35,872 nucleotides of DNA from Akkermansia muciniphila (GCA_945888515.1 CAMDAD010000030.1:1-35872), one strand, 5' to 3'; positions 14,164 to 22,437 are shown, counted from the first letter of the stretch. Made by a program: numbers and translations. Notes: generated by a model not told the origin, from the sequence alone.

Positions 14164-14859
14164 ATGAGTGACGACCAAAACACACCATCCAAGCAGACTT
14201 CCAGCATTCCTTTGAAAAAGGAAACCGTTCGCGTGACTTTGAAAGCCAGTGATGCGCCTGCGACACCTTCCGCCGCTGTGACACCCATGGCGCCGCCTAC
14301 CGCTCCGATCGCCCCACCGGCTCCTCCCGTTGCTCCTAAGCCACCGACACCCACTGCGCCGATGACGCGTCCACCCGTGGCCACTGTTCCTGTTGCTGGT
14401 GTGCCGATTTCTGGGGCTCCTTCTGCTACCAGCGGCCCGCCCGCACCCGCTCCTACCATTCCATTGAAAACCGCAGGCCCGATGGCTCGACCTGCCCCTG
14501 CCCCTACGATCAAGCTCAACACTGGCACATCCACAGGTGCTCCTACGGTTCCGCTTAAAACCGCTGCTCCTATGCCCGGTCTTGCAGGTCCTGCGACGAA
14601 GCCTATGACGGCTCCTCTGCCAGGTAATACTGTAGCGTTACCGAAGGCGACGGTGCAATTAGCCCCGCCGACTCAGCCGATGACCACGTCCGGGTTGTCG
14701 TCTGCACTAGTGGATAAAGTTACGGAAGAAGAAGAAGATGCGGGTTCTGACACTCTCACTACTGTGCTCTCGATCTTCGGATTCTTTGCCGCTTGTGCGG
14801 TGTTGGCGTTCCAGTGCATGACTGTTACAGTCTGGGATGGCTGGAGTGAATTGTTCTGA
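14164..14859 (+). CDS. Pro/Ala/Thr-rich protein with C-terminal transmembrane anchor
   Basis: This 231-residue protein has no recognised domain. A low-complexity Pro/Ala/Thr region (about residues 30-175) contains a recurring T-[IV]-x-L motif: SIPLK (14), TIPLK (98), TIKLN (115), TVPLK (128), TVALP (156) and TVQLA (163). Two of these are followed by TA[GA]PM. An acidic EEEED patch (about 188-192) precedes one hydrophobic helix (about 197-220), with a short WDGWSELF tail. The N-terminal KKETVRVTL motif recurs, as far as I recall, in hypothetical proteins of Verrucomicrobiota. A tail-anchored topology with the Pro-rich part in the cytoplasm is likely because there is no signal peptide. It is followed 44 bases later by a 27-residue hydrophobic ORF and then terminators. 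Function unknown. Confidence 0.75.
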   Translation: MSDDQNTPSKQTSSIPLKKETVRVTLKASDAPATPSAAVTPMAPPTAPIAPPAPPVAPKPPTPTAPMTRPPVATVPVAGVPISGAPSATSGPPAPAPTIPLKTAGPMARPAPAPTIKLNTGTSTGAPTVPLKTAAPMPGLAGPATKPMTAPLPGNTVALPKATVQLAPPTQPMTTSGLSSALVDKVTEEEEDAGSDTLTTVLSIFGFFAACAVLAFQCMTVTVWDGWSELF

Positions 14860-14903
14860 AATGAGTCCTACGTTTCCTTAACCCATCCTCATCTTTTATC
14901 ATC

Positions 14904-14987
14904 ATGGCACTACCAATCATCAATATTCTTTTCGGCGCTGTCGCACTCGGGATTGCGATCCTCACCTGGATGGCTCCGATCGTCTGA
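14904..14987 (+). CDS. 27-residue hydrophobic microprotein
   Basis: A short open frame from ATG at 14904 to TGA at 14985-14987 encodes MALPIINILFGAVALGIAIL then TWMAPIV. This is a single membrane-spanning helix with almost no charge. It lies between the gene for the Pro-rich anchored protein and two strong terminator hairpins, in the same direction, with a clean AT-rich gap upstream. The composition, the complete frame ending just before the terminator, and the position in the transcript argue for a real small membrane protein, perhaps a partner of the neighbour's single helix. No homology can be claimed from sequence reading alone. Confidence 0.55.
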   Translation: MALPIINILFGAVALGIAILTWMAPIV

Positions 14988-14997
14988 TTCCAGCCTT

Positions 14998-15024
14998 ACA
15001 ACAGCTCTCGGATCTGTTGTTTTT
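14998..15024 (+). terminator. Rho-independent terminator after the microprotein gene
   Basis: A perfect 7-bp stem ACAACAG / CTGTTGT with a 9-base loop is followed by TTTT, 11 bases after the microprotein stop. Confidence 0.75.
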
Positions 15025-15030
15025 CAATCT

Positions 15031-15062
15031 ACAAAAAAGCGGTGGCAACATCGCTTTTTTGT
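15031..15062. terminator. Second, bidirectional terminator hairpin
   Basis: A perfect 11-bp stem ACAAAAAAGCG / CGCTTTTTTGT encloses a 10-base loop. On the plus strand TTTTTG continues after it. Because of the A/T runs at the base of the stem it can also serve the minus-strand gene ending at 15194. The remaining sequence to 15193 shows no gene or recognisable site. Confidence 0.75.
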
Positions 15063-15193
15063 TTTTGTAAGGACTGTCACAGAGCGAGCAATCGAGGCGA
15101 ACCAATACGATTTGCCAAGAAAAATCTGACGATGTGCAGATGACCCGTGCCGAGGGAAGACTAGTTCATCGGAAACGCAGAAATCTGTAGCTA

Positions 15194-16576
15194 CTAGGAA
15201 ATGATAGAGAGGGGCTTGGTGGTTTTCCAGTTGCCGCGTGTGAAGTCGGGGAAGTCCTGAGGCATGCCGTCTTCTTTGATGGATTTCTCACTCAATGGTG
15301 CCACAGACGACCAGAAGCAGCCTTCATACACATTTTGGTCCAGCGGTAAGCCGTTGCGCAGGCATTCGATGATGCGGAAGAGCATCAGGAAGTCCATGCC
15401 GCCGTGGCCGCCCATTTTTTTCGAGAGTTCGCCCATGCGCTTGAACAAGGGATGCTCGTATTTTTCGGCGATGGCGTTGAATTCCTCGGAGTTGGTCCAT
15501 TCGTGGAAGCTCTTGGTCATGCCCTCGATGGCCATGCCGTTCGGAAAACCTTTGAGCGTGCCCTTGGTTCCTTGGATGAGGTTGTGGCGGCTGTAGGGTC
15601 GGGGTGAGGTTTCATCCCACTGCACCATGATCGTGCGACCCAAAGTCGTCTTGATGATGGAGGTATTCATGTCGCCGCATGGGTAGTCGAGCGTTTTGAA
15701 TTCTGGATTGGTTAGATTCGTGGACTTCTCAGCCCACAGCTTGCGACCTCGTGCGGGGGAAGAGAAGGAAACGAGACGGCGGAAATTGTCTTCGCCGCGA
15801 GCCAAGCTCATGTATTGCGCGACGGGTCCGAGACCGTGGCACGGATACAGGTTGCCATTGCGATTGGCATAATGAAGTGTGCGCCAGGAGCCGGTGCTGT
15901 TACCTCCGTTCATTTGTCCGCGCAGCTCATGAATGTAGGCCGCCTCGCCGTGGAGTAATTCGCCGATGACTCCCTGACGCACCATGTTCAAATACAGTAA
16001 CTCTTCGCGACCGTAATTGACGTTTTCCATCAGCATGCAATGCCTGCCGGTAGATTCCGAGGTATCGATAATCTCCCACATTTCCTTGATCGTAAGTGCG
16101 ATGGGAATCTCGACAAACGTGTGAGCACCCGCTTTCATGCACGCCACCGCCTGCGGTCCGTGGAGTTGCCAGGGAGTCGCAATGAAAACGGCATCGGGTC
16201 TGGTCTCGGCAAGCATTTTTTGCCAGACATTTTCCTCACCGAAGTAGAGTTTCGGGCTGTGTCCCTTGCTCTTCACATTCGATTCCGAGCGCTTCGCCCG
16301 ACCTTCGTTCAGGTCGCAAATTCCTACGACCTCCACGCCTTCGATGGTCGCTAACTGAGTAATGTGTCCAGATCCGCGCGCGCCGACTCCGATGATGGCG
16401 ACCTTGACTTTTTCCAGCTTTGGTGCGGCGAAATCGCCCATATACTTTGCACCTGAGGCGCGAGAGGGAGCGTTTTGTGCCGCGAGTAGGCCGGGCAACG
16501 CGGCCATGCCAACGCTGAGGCCGCCTAGGCTTTTGAGGAAATTGCGGCGTTGTGAAGATGCTTGGGTGTCTTTCAT
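15194..16576 (-). CDS. Gfo/Idh/MocA-family protein, GH109-like, twin-arginine exported
   Basis: This 460-residue protein has an N-terminal twin-arginine signal (RRNFLKSLGG at 10-19, hydrophobic to about 33). The Rossmann NAD(H)-binding motif GVGARGSGH (63-71) and ICDLN (86-90) follow, with the family's ATPWQLH (133-139) and EIP in place of EKP (156-158). The C-terminal half has the block YPCHGLGPVAQYMSLARGE (about 244-262). That block is characteristic of GH109, a glycosidase family (alpha-N-acetylgalactosaminidase in characterised members) that uses NAD+ in a redox-assisted hydrolysis. Prediction: a periplasmic glycan-acting enzyme with bound cofactor. Substrate cannot be read from the sequence. 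It stands alone, with the double hairpin downstream. Confidence 0.87.
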   Translation of the reverse strand: MKDTQASSQRRNFLKSLGGLSVGMAALPGLLAAQNAPSRASGAKYMGDFAAPKLEKVKVAIIGVGARGSGHITQLATIEGVEVVGICDLNEGRAKRSESNVKSKGHSPKLYFGEENVWQKMLAETRPDAVFIATPWQLHGPQAVACMKAGAHTFVEIPIALTIKEMWEIIDTSESTGRHCMLMENVNYGREELLYLNMVRQGVIGELLHGEAAYIHELRGQMNGGNSTGSWRTLHYANRNGNLYPCHGLGPVAQYMSLARGEDNFRRLVSFSSPARGRKLWAEKSTNLTNPEFKTLDYPCGDMNTSIIKTTLGRTIMVQWDETSPRPYSRHNLIQGTKGTLKGFPNGMAIEGMTKSFHEWTNSEEFNAIAEKYEHPLFKRMGELSKKMGGHGGMDFLMLFRIIECLRNGLPLDQNVYEGCFWSSVAPLSEKSIKEDGMPQDFPDFTRGNWKTTKPLSIIS

Positions 16577-16643
16577 AAGAATCAGTGGGTGATATAACTG
16601 CTACGAAAATTGTTACAGGTTTTATTCGAACGACAAGCAAGAT

Positions 16644-17132
16644 TTATCGAATTTCCTGCCAGTCGGTGCTGTGGATTTTCCAACCTTGTTCGTTTTTTCG
16701 CCAGTGCATCATCACAGCGTATCGTCCATTCAGGCTCTGAAACCATTGCCTGACAGAGACTTTTGCATCGGCATCGAATTCCATGGTGGCATGATTGCCC
16801 TTGATGATGATGTTGATTTTTTTCGCTCGTTGGATGGAAATTTCCTGCGCGTTTTCAGCCAGTAGGGAGAAACCACTGTTGAGGTCTTCAGGTGAAAAAT
16901 TGCCGTTGATCTGATCGATGGGTGAGCAGATTTCCACTTGTTGATCGAAGTAATGTCCGATGGATGAGCTCTTGATGAGTCGTGAGCTGCGGGTCGAATG
17001 CGGGGCAATGCTGAGAGTGGAAATGAGTTGATCAAGCTTGCGTTCGAGGATCCGTTTGGGTTGGTAGAACCACCAAGCAAATAGGCCGAGTAAGAGAAGA
17101 GCGATGGCTGCGAATCGAAAAAGTGGTTTCAT
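16644..17132 (-). CDS. Small single-pass membrane protein of unknown function
   Basis: The start is taken at ATG 17130-17132 (MKPLFRF), 2 bases past the TAA of the upstream lipoprotein gene. A longer frame exists, but it only reads through that gene in another frame. The 162-residue product begins with one hydrophobic helix (about residues 5-20, ending FAWWFYQPKR). A soluble domain follows that ends in a beta-rich segment (ATMEFDADAKVSVRQWFQSL, then MMHWRKNEQGWKIHSTDW). The end pattern resembles NTF2/SnoaL-like small folds, but I do not assign it. The third gene of a probable operon with the phosphatase and the lipoprotein. Confidence 0.75.
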   Translation of the reverse strand: MKPLFRFAAIALLLLGLFAWWFYQPKRILERKLDQLISTLSIAPHSTRSSRLIKSSSIGHYFDQQVEICSPIDQINGNFSPEDLNSGFSLLAENAQEISIQRAKKINIIIKGNHATMEFDADAKVSVRQWFQSLNGRYAVMMHWRKNEQGWKIHSTDWQEIR

Positions 17133-17134
17133 CG

Positions 17135-17845
17135 TTAGGGTTCGGTGGCGATGTGATGATAACGTCTGGGTTGGTAGCGCTGGGCGAGCAAGATTTCTGT
17201 GGGAATGGCATTTGCGGACACTTTCCACATGGGATATGGCCCAGCTTCGTAGGCGAGTATGACGGAGCCGTATTTTTGCCACGAGGAGAAAAGTAGCACG
17301 TGTCGGTCATTCAGGAGGATATCGCCGGGCAACAATTGAGACCATGTGATTTCGTTTGTGATCAGAGGTAGTTCAGCGGTGGAGTAGGCGCGGGGCAGTC
17401 GCCAGCAACGAGAAACGAAGCCCGAGCAATCGATGCCGGCTGCTTCACTGCTGACGAGCGCATCGCCACCGCTTCGTTTGGTGGGGTTAGCGATATCTCC
17501 CGCCGCGGCACCGCGTTCGATTTTGTGAAGGAACGAGTGAGGGGTATCAAAGCCTCCCCATTGGTAGGGCATTCCTGTATTTGATTTTCCTGTGAGCCAC
17601 CAACCGCGGGCGTAGCCAAACTGTTGTAGACTTTGATCGGGCGTGTGAACTTCAATGCCTTTGCGATCTGCTCCGTGAAGAATATTTTTCTCCTGCGGGG
17701 TCCAAGAAAGATGGGTGTAAGCATGGGCGATGGCGAGAGCCTGAACGCGGCTGACACGGGAGAATGGCCCGGGGATGCGACCGACACCGAAAGGGTTAGT
17801 GGAGCAACTTTGAAGCAGAAAAAAAACGGCGAGCCAGCGGATCAT
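17135..17845 (-). CDS. NlpC/P60-like peptidase, lipoprotein
   Basis: This 236-residue protein has a short signal and a lipobox, FLLQSC, with lipidated Cys at residue 14, so it is probably membrane-anchored outside the cytoplasm. The catalytic region resembles NlpC/P60 cysteine peptidases that cut murein stem peptides: the nucleophile in GIDCSGFVSRCW (C140), PGDILL (173-178) and the histidine in DRHVLLF (H182). YQWGGFDTP (94-102) precedes the core, as in amidase-like members. The start ATG overlaps the upstream phosphatase stop (ATGA). The family call is reasonably firm; the substrate is inferred. Confidence 0.8.
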   Translation of the reverse strand: MIRWLAVFFLLQSCSTNPFGVGRIPGPFSRVSRVQALAIAHAYTHLSWTPQEKNILHGADRKGIEVHTPDQSLQQFGYARGWWLTGKSNTGMPYQWGGFDTPHSFLHKIERGAAAGDIANPTKRSGGDALVSSEAAGIDCSGFVSRCWRLPRAYSTAELPLITNEITWSQLLPGDILLNDRHVLLFSSWQKYGSVILAYEAGPYPMWKVSANAIPTEILLAQRYQPRRYHHIATEP

Positions 17846-18333
17846 GGAGCGGAGGAGCGGGCGGTGATTGATTGCAAAAATCCTTCGCAGGCGTCTTCGA
17901 TCAGGTCGATGACATGGACAAAGCCTTCCTCTCCGCCATAGTAAGGATCTGGAACACGATCGGCTCGGTAGCGAACGCCGAAGTCCGTCAGTTTACGGAT
18001 TTTATTTTTGTGAAGTCCGTCACGATCCATGCGGCGAACATCTTGTTCATTGTCTTCATCCATGACGAGAATCCAGTCGAAACAATTCAAATCATCCGCT
18101 TCGATTTTGCGGGCGGTGCCGAAAATCGGATAACCGCGTTCGGTTAAATGCTGGCGCATCCGGTGGTCGGGCGGATTTCCTTGATGCATGCCAATGGTCC
18201 CGGCGGAATCGATCAAAAATTCCTCCGCGCGCCCAGCATTGCGAGTCATGTGATCAAAAACCATTTCCGCCGCAGGTGAACGGCAAATATTACCCATGCA
18301 GACAAAAAGGATGCGAGTTTTGGGTGCTGGCAT
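17842..18333 (-). CDS. Low-molecular-weight protein-tyrosine phosphatase
   Basis: Starting at MPAPKTRILF (ATG 18331-18333) gives 163 residues, the normal size. A longer in-frame start at 18507 would overlap the divergent gene at 18418 and adds unconserved sequence. The phosphate-binding loop C(X)5R is CMGNICRS (C12 to R18), and the general acid aspartate is in VPDPYYGG (D129). The enzyme removes phosphate from phosphotyrosine through a cysteinyl intermediate; bacterial members often control capsule or exopolysaccharide kinases, but no such kinase is nearby. It is the first gene of an operon with the NlpC/P60-like lipoprotein, with a 4-base overlap. Confidence 0.93.
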   Translation of the reverse strand: MPAPKTRILFVCMGNICRSPAAEMVFDHMTRNAGRAEEFLIDSAGTIGMHQGNPPDHRMRQHLTERGYPIFGTARKIEADDLNCFDWILVMDEDNEQDVRRMDRDGLHKNKIRKLTDFGVRYRADRVPDPYYGGEEGFVHVIDLIEDACEGFLQSITARSSAP

Positions 18334-18417
18334 GGCAGGATACTGAAATGATTTGCCAATTTCACAAGCAACTTTTGTCACCGGCGGGGTTACAGTAATG
18401 AATCGACCACCATTGTT

Positions 18418-19806
18418 ATGAATCAAAAACTGCTCTATCCTGCACTCACCTTGTTTCTCGGAGCTGCTGGCGGATTTTTTGTCGGAAAAAGCGGCCAGCC
18501 AGCGCAAGCTGATGACTCGAATTCCGCAGCCGAGATGATCTCGCGGACCAGTCGCTCGGGATCGCTGGCGGACTCGAAGTCAAGCCGATCTGCCGGAAGT
18601 GGCCGTCCTCGATCGGCCGATGACATCAATCAGATGCCCGGGCAACTGCAGCGCATGCAATCTTTGTTAGAGTTCTACGCGGGGTTGAGTCCCGAACAAC
18701 TCGAAGAGGAGGCGAAAAAATTGGAGAGTATCGCCATGCCCGAACGCATGATGGCGTCCTATGTTTTATTCGCCAAATGGGCGGAAACCGATCCAATGAG
18801 CGCCATGGCGTATTCTGATAAAATGGGTTTCACGGGGATGTTTGTGCGTCCTACTATCATGCAGAGCTGGGCCAGTGTCGATCCCTTGGCGGCATCGAAA
18901 TACTACTCGGATAATCCCGGACAATTTGCCATGATGGGTATGTTTGGTGGTCGCGGTGGCGGTGGACCGATGGGGAATGGTGCTGCTTCGATCATTGCGG
19001 GCGAGTGGGCAAGACAAAATCCCGATGATGCGATGGCTTGGGCCAAATCCCTGAACGGCTCGGAAAAAGGAAATGCCCTTGGTTCCATCATTTCGCAGGT
19101 GGCGCAAAGTGACTCGACAAAAGCGATGTCCATGGCCGCTACTTTGGATGGAGATGAAAAAGCCCGGGCCAATCGTCAGATCGCAGAGGCGCTTGGATCG
19201 AAGAGCTGGGATGAGGCGCAGCAATTCATCGCCGGCCTTCCCACGGATCAGCAAGACGATGCACGCCGCCGCGCTTTCGAGGGGCTGGCGAACAAAAACC
19301 CCGCCGAGGCGGCAAAGCAGTTGGCATCTTTCAGTGATGAGGATCAGCGGAATCGCGCGACTGCGACTGTGGCCGAGCGCCTTTCTCGTGAAAATCCAGC
19401 TGAGGCTTTCGATCTCGTGATCTCTTCGGGAGCGGCCAAGCAAGATGATGCCATGCGCAATGTGATGATGAACTACGCCCGTCAGGACAGTGCCGGAGCT
19501 CTCAGTGCAATACAGAAAATCCCGCAAGGAGAAACACGCGACACGGCGATCGGCACTTACGTGTTTGCCAGCAATAGCACGAACTACTCAGAAAACTTCG
19601 CACTCGCGGAAACGATCACGGATGAGCGCGACCGCACCCGCGCTATCGGTGTGAGCGCCGCGAAGTGGATGACGACCGATCCAGAGGGAGCCAAGGCCGC
19701 GATCCAGCAATCAACCACACTCAGTGACGAGATGAAAACTCGCATCATCGAGGGCGGTGGCGCCATGCGTGATTGGGGTGGCCGTGGTGACCGTGACGGA
19801 CGCTGA
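18418..19806 (+). CDS. Exported helical-repeat protein of unknown function
   Basis: This 462-residue protein starts with a hydrophobic N-terminal segment (about residues 5-23, PALTLFLGAAGGFFVG) that is a signal peptide or anchor. A Ser/Arg-rich linker follows (about 35-68), then repeated helical units of 28-35 residues through the rest. Units share a pattern such as WAxxDPxxAxxY or NPAEAxxxxxS, seen at KWAETDPMSAMAY, SWASVDPLAASKY, EWARQNPDDAMAW, GLANKNPAEAAKQ and RLSRENPAEAFDL. They look like short TPR/Sel1-like alpha-alpha repeats. A Gly-rich stretch (about 178-190) interrupts them, and the C-terminus is Gly/Arg/Asp-rich. Such proteins are numerous in Verrucomicrobiota and are probably scaffolds. 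It is transcribed away from the phosphatase gene. Confidence 0.85.
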   Translation: MNQKLLYPALTLFLGAAGGFFVGKSGQPAQADDSNSAAEMISRTSRSGSLADSKSSRSAGSGRPRSADDINQMPGQLQRMQSLLEFYAGLSPEQLEEEAKKLESIAMPERMMASYVLFAKWAETDPMSAMAYSDKMGFTGMFVRPTIMQSWASVDPLAASKYYSDNPGQFAMMGMFGGRGGGGPMGNGAASIIAGEWARQNPDDAMAWAKSLNGSEKGNALGSIISQVAQSDSTKAMSMAATLDGDEKARANRQIAEALGSKSWDEAQQFIAGLPTDQQDDARRRAFEGLANKNPAEAAKQLASFSDEDQRNRATATVAERLSRENPAEAFDLVISSGAAKQDDAMRNVMMNYARQDSAGALSAIQKIPQGETRDTAIGTYVFASNSTNYSENFALAETITDERDRTRAIGVSAAKWMTTDPEGAKAAIQQSTTLSDEMKTRIIEGGGAMRDWGGRGDRDGR

Positions 19807-19867
19807 TTTCTCGCGCTCCATTCATTGACAATGCAGGATACCTGTCGCAGGGTGACCTACACTTTTT

Positions 19868-20323
19868 ATGAAGTCATCGCTGAGGGAAAATCATGGCATT
19901 GCCCGGATCGAACTAGCAAGTGTGGGCAGCTACGGCTGGCAGGTTCGCTTGCAATGTCGTGGGCAAAAGGTGTCGCGTTTTTTTGCGGATCGGACCTACG
20001 GCGGCATTGAGGCTTCCTTGCAAGCGGCTCGGCACTGGCGTGATGAGCAATGGGAGTTGTGGCGCAGAAGCGATGCACCGCGCACCTGCGTTACATCGCC
20101 GCGCAATGCTTCCGGTGTCGTAGGGGTGTCGCGAGTGATCGTTCGATCCAGCACCGGCGCGATCTATCACTTTTGGCAAGCGACCTGGTGTCCTGCACCC
20201 GGGCAGCGGCAGTCGGTCAAGTTTTCGGTCAAAAAACACGGCGACTCTATCGCCTATCATCTCGCCATCGAGGCCCGCCGAATTGGGATTGGGGAGATTC
20301 CATTGAACGGGGACTCTGCGTGA
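19868..20323 (+). CDS. Protein with two AP2/ERF-like DNA-binding modules
   Basis: This 151-residue protein appears to contain two copies of an AP2-like fold (three strands and a helix). The first is at about residues 12-62, with YGWQVRLQ, SRFFADRTYGGIEASLQAA and an amphipathic helix ending RHWRDE. The second is at about 82-142, with GVVGVSR, FWQATWC, KFSVKKHGD and a helix LAIEARRIG. The GV-x-GVS start and W-x-A core of the second copy are the more typical. In bacteria AP2-like modules are usually attached to HNH homing endonucleases or occur alone, and here no nuclease part is present. A DNA-binding role is inferred. It is convergent with the M23 peptidase gene, with stops 2 bases apart. Confidence 0.6.
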   Translation: MKSSLRENHGIARIELASVGSYGWQVRLQCRGQKVSRFFADRTYGGIEASLQAARHWRDEQWELWRRSDAPRTCVTSPRNASGVVGVSRVIVRSSTGAIYHFWQATWCPAPGQRQSVKFSVKKHGDSIAYHLAIEARRIGIGEIPLNGDSA

Positions 20324-20325
20324 CT

Positions 20326-21153
20326 CTATTTCTTTTCCAAAATTTCTAACAACTTCTCGCGGTTATGGCTGTTGTTGAGCTGGTTAAACAGAGTTTCCGC
20401 ATCGCGGTCCGCAAGATCTTTTTGCAGTAGAGTGCTCACAGCGGGGCGCAGGTCGTCAGGTGCGGCGGTCAGGGGCTTGCGGAAGCCTTGCGGATCGACA
20501 CGATTCAAGGGATGGGCCGCATAGCCCGCGCCGATGTCCACGCCGTCCCCGGTGCGGATTTCATAGTGCAAATGCGCCGGGTAAATGCCCTCCGCGCCGC
20601 CAACGGCACCGATGATTTGTCCGCGCCCGACCAAGCTTCCCAGTGCTACATCGATGCGCTGCAAATGCGCATACATCGTCTGAAACGCCTTGCCATCCGG
20701 CAGACGATGCGAGAGCACCAGCACACGACCCCAGCCAGGTGAGGGGATGCCGGAATAGGCGACAAGGCCATCCGCAGCCGCAAACACCGGATCGCCGAGA
20801 TCGGTATTCATACCACCTATGCCATTCAGATCATCGCCCGTGTGATGGCCGCCGCGCGTTTCGTTCATCGCCCAAAATGGCTGCGCGTTGTAAACCAGCG
20901 CACCGTTTTCCGAGCCCATCGGCTCATCGATGCGATCCACCATCGGCTGGGCGAGTCGCTGCCATGGGCTGAATTGGTGAAAGCGAAAATCTGGCTCGCC
21001 ATCTTGGGGCATCGAGAGCGGGCGGTTGACACCTTGTGCCGAGGAAAGATTAAAATCTGTTAGATTAAGCGATGGGTTGGAGAGATGCAAGGTCAGCCCT
21101 ATGACCAATCCGGCGGCGATGAGAATAAACAAAAACAGGGCAGGGCGTTTCAT
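20326..21153 (-). CDS. M23-family metallopeptidase (LytM-like), membrane-anchored or exported
   Basis: The start at MKRPALFLF (ATG 21151-21153) is preferred to an upstream ATG at 21195, because a hydrophobic signal/anchor follows at once (residues 4-22) and an AGGA lies 11 bases upstream of the ATG. The 275-residue product has a Zn-binding LytM core: GGHHTGDD (about 101-108), YAHL (161-164) and HLHYE (194-198). These enzymes cut peptide cross-links in murein. In this protein the first metal motif is HHTGDD rather than the usual HxGxD, but both ligands are present. The C-terminal 45 residues are charged and helical. Probable role in cell-wall remodelling. Confidence 0.88.
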   Translation of the reverse strand: MKRPALFLFILIAAGLVIGLTLHLSNPSLNLTDFNLSSAQGVNRPLSMPQDGEPDFRFHQFSPWQRLAQPMVDRIDEPMGSENGALVYNAQPFWAMNETRGGHHTGDDLNGIGGMNTDLGDPVFAAADGLVAYSGIPSPGWGRVLVLSHRLPDGKAFQTMYAHLQRIDVALGSLVGRGQIIGAVGGAEGIYPAHLHYEIRTGDGVDIGAGYAAHPLNRVDPQGFRKPLTAAPDDLRPAVSTLLQKDLADRDAETLFNQLNNSHNREKLLEILEKK

Positions 21154-21201
21154 GAATGATGTTCCTAGACTAGAGCGGATCGGAAAAAATGGCAAGCACC
21201 G

Positions 21202-22338
21202 TCAGCGCGCGAAATGATTCAGCAGGTAGGAAAGAACCAGCACTTGCGGGATCGAGAGCAGCGGTAAGATCAAAGCACAGACCCAGCGGCCCGTAGTGCT
21301 CTTCAGCGACATGATTTCCGTATAGTCGGTCGCGGCGCCCGCCATCAGGAAAGTAAACGCATTGCCCGGTGCATTCCCCTGGCGCAGCAATTCCGCCGCG
21401 AGTGGCGAGGAACCCTCGCTGCATACTTCGATAACTGTTGTAACGATCAAGGTCAGGCCGAGGCCCCAAAGCGTCGGACCGAAATGCTGATGCAGCAGAT
21501 GAGCCGGCAAAAACGCACGCACGGCCGCCGTGAGCACAAAGCCTAACAGAATCCAGCGCAGCACCATGCGCGAGTCGCGCAGCCCGGTCAGAAACAAGGC
21601 GCGCAGGTTGGCGCGAGTCGGGCGCAATGCGGGAGCCATGCTGCGGAGGGAGGCGCGGTAGGAAAAATGCTGCGGTAGAGCCACGGTGTGTGGATTCTGC
21701 GGCAGCCATTTCGCTTTGGTCAGCAACTCCACGAGATACCCCGTGACGATCCCTACCACGGCCGAGAGCACCACAAAACACAGCATCCATTTCCATCCGA
21801 TCAAGGCGGCTAATAACAAGGTGAGCGAAAACGAATTCCACGGGCTGGCGATGAGAAAAGCCACCGTTTGCCCGAGCGAGGCACCGCGTTTGTAGAGTCC
21901 CATCCCGACCATGAGAATCCCATGATTGCACAGATCCAGCATCACCCCGGCCCCCGTGGCGCGAAAGATGCCGCGCAGCGTGCCAGGTTTCCCGAGCAGC
22001 GCGGCCACCAACTCCTTCGGCGTATGCGCGAGCACCGCCATGAGACCGATGCCAAAAAGGATCGCCCACCAGGACTGGCGCAGTAATTGCACACAAGTGG
22101 CGGAAAATTCTCGCTGCCAGAGTGGTTGCTCCGTTTTTACCAGCGCAAACAAACAGCCTGTGAGAAAAAACATCAATGATACCCAGAGAACGGAGTCGAA
22201 CGATTTTCCAGAATCAGTACCGCAGCAAGAAGGTGCCTCGGTAGCAACGGGGTGCGTAAAGTCCGTCCGCAACAGATCGAACTCCGGCGGAGTAGGAGTT
22301 TTACGCGGGGCAGAAGGGCCACCACAACAATCAGGCAT
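21202..22338 (-). CDS. Permease, SO_0444-type Cu/Zn efflux / ArsP-like (DUF318)
   Basis: This 378-residue protein has about eight membrane helices and the ArsP_1/DUF318 permease signature, seen in ATGAGVMLDLCNHG and ASPWNSFSLTLLL in the first half and in VTTVIEVCSEGSSPLA and GAATDYTEIM in the second. The N-terminal cytoplasmic tail carries two Cys pairs (MPDCCGG, C4-C5, and SCCGTD, C38-C39) that suit binding of thiophilic metal. The family includes exporters of methyl-arsenicals (ArsP) and Cu/Zn transporters of the SO_0444 group; the Cys pairs favour the latter. No metal-responsive regulator gene was recognised nearby. It follows no operon partner and ends 48 bases before the M23 start. Confidence 0.85.
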   Translation of the reverse strand: MPDCCGGPSAPRKTPTPPEFDLLRTDFTHPVATEAPSCCGTDSGKSFDSVLWVSLMFFLTGCLFALVKTEQPLWQREFSATCVQLLRQSWWAILFGIGLMAVLAHTPKELVAALLGKPGTLRGIFRATGAGVMLDLCNHGILMVGMGLYKRGASLGQTVAFLIASPWNSFSLTLLLAALIGWKWMLCFVVLSAVVGIVTGYLVELLTKAKWLPQNPHTVALPQHFSYRASLRSMAPALRPTRANLRALFLTGLRDSRMVLRWILLGFVLTAAVRAFLPAHLLHQHFGPTLWGLGLTLIVTTVIEVCSEGSSPLAAELLRQGNAPGNAFTFLMAGAATDYTEIMSLKSTTGRWVCALILPLLSIPQVLVLSYLLNHFAR

Positions 22339-22437
22339 GCCTCAGGCTACACGTGAGGTTCCTTTCATGCGAATGATTTTTCTGTATTCTCGCCGAATCG
22401 GATTGACGCGACCGAGGCAGTCATGTGCATTGACGAC

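Noticed and set aside
14118-14534. Gly/Ala-rich minus-strand frame
   Set aside because: It is the complement of the Pro/Ala-rich repeats of the gene at 14164-14859.
17842-18507. 221-residue version of the phosphatase
   Set aside because: The extra N-terminus overlaps the divergent gene at 18418 and lacks family similarity; the start at 18333 gives the normal size.
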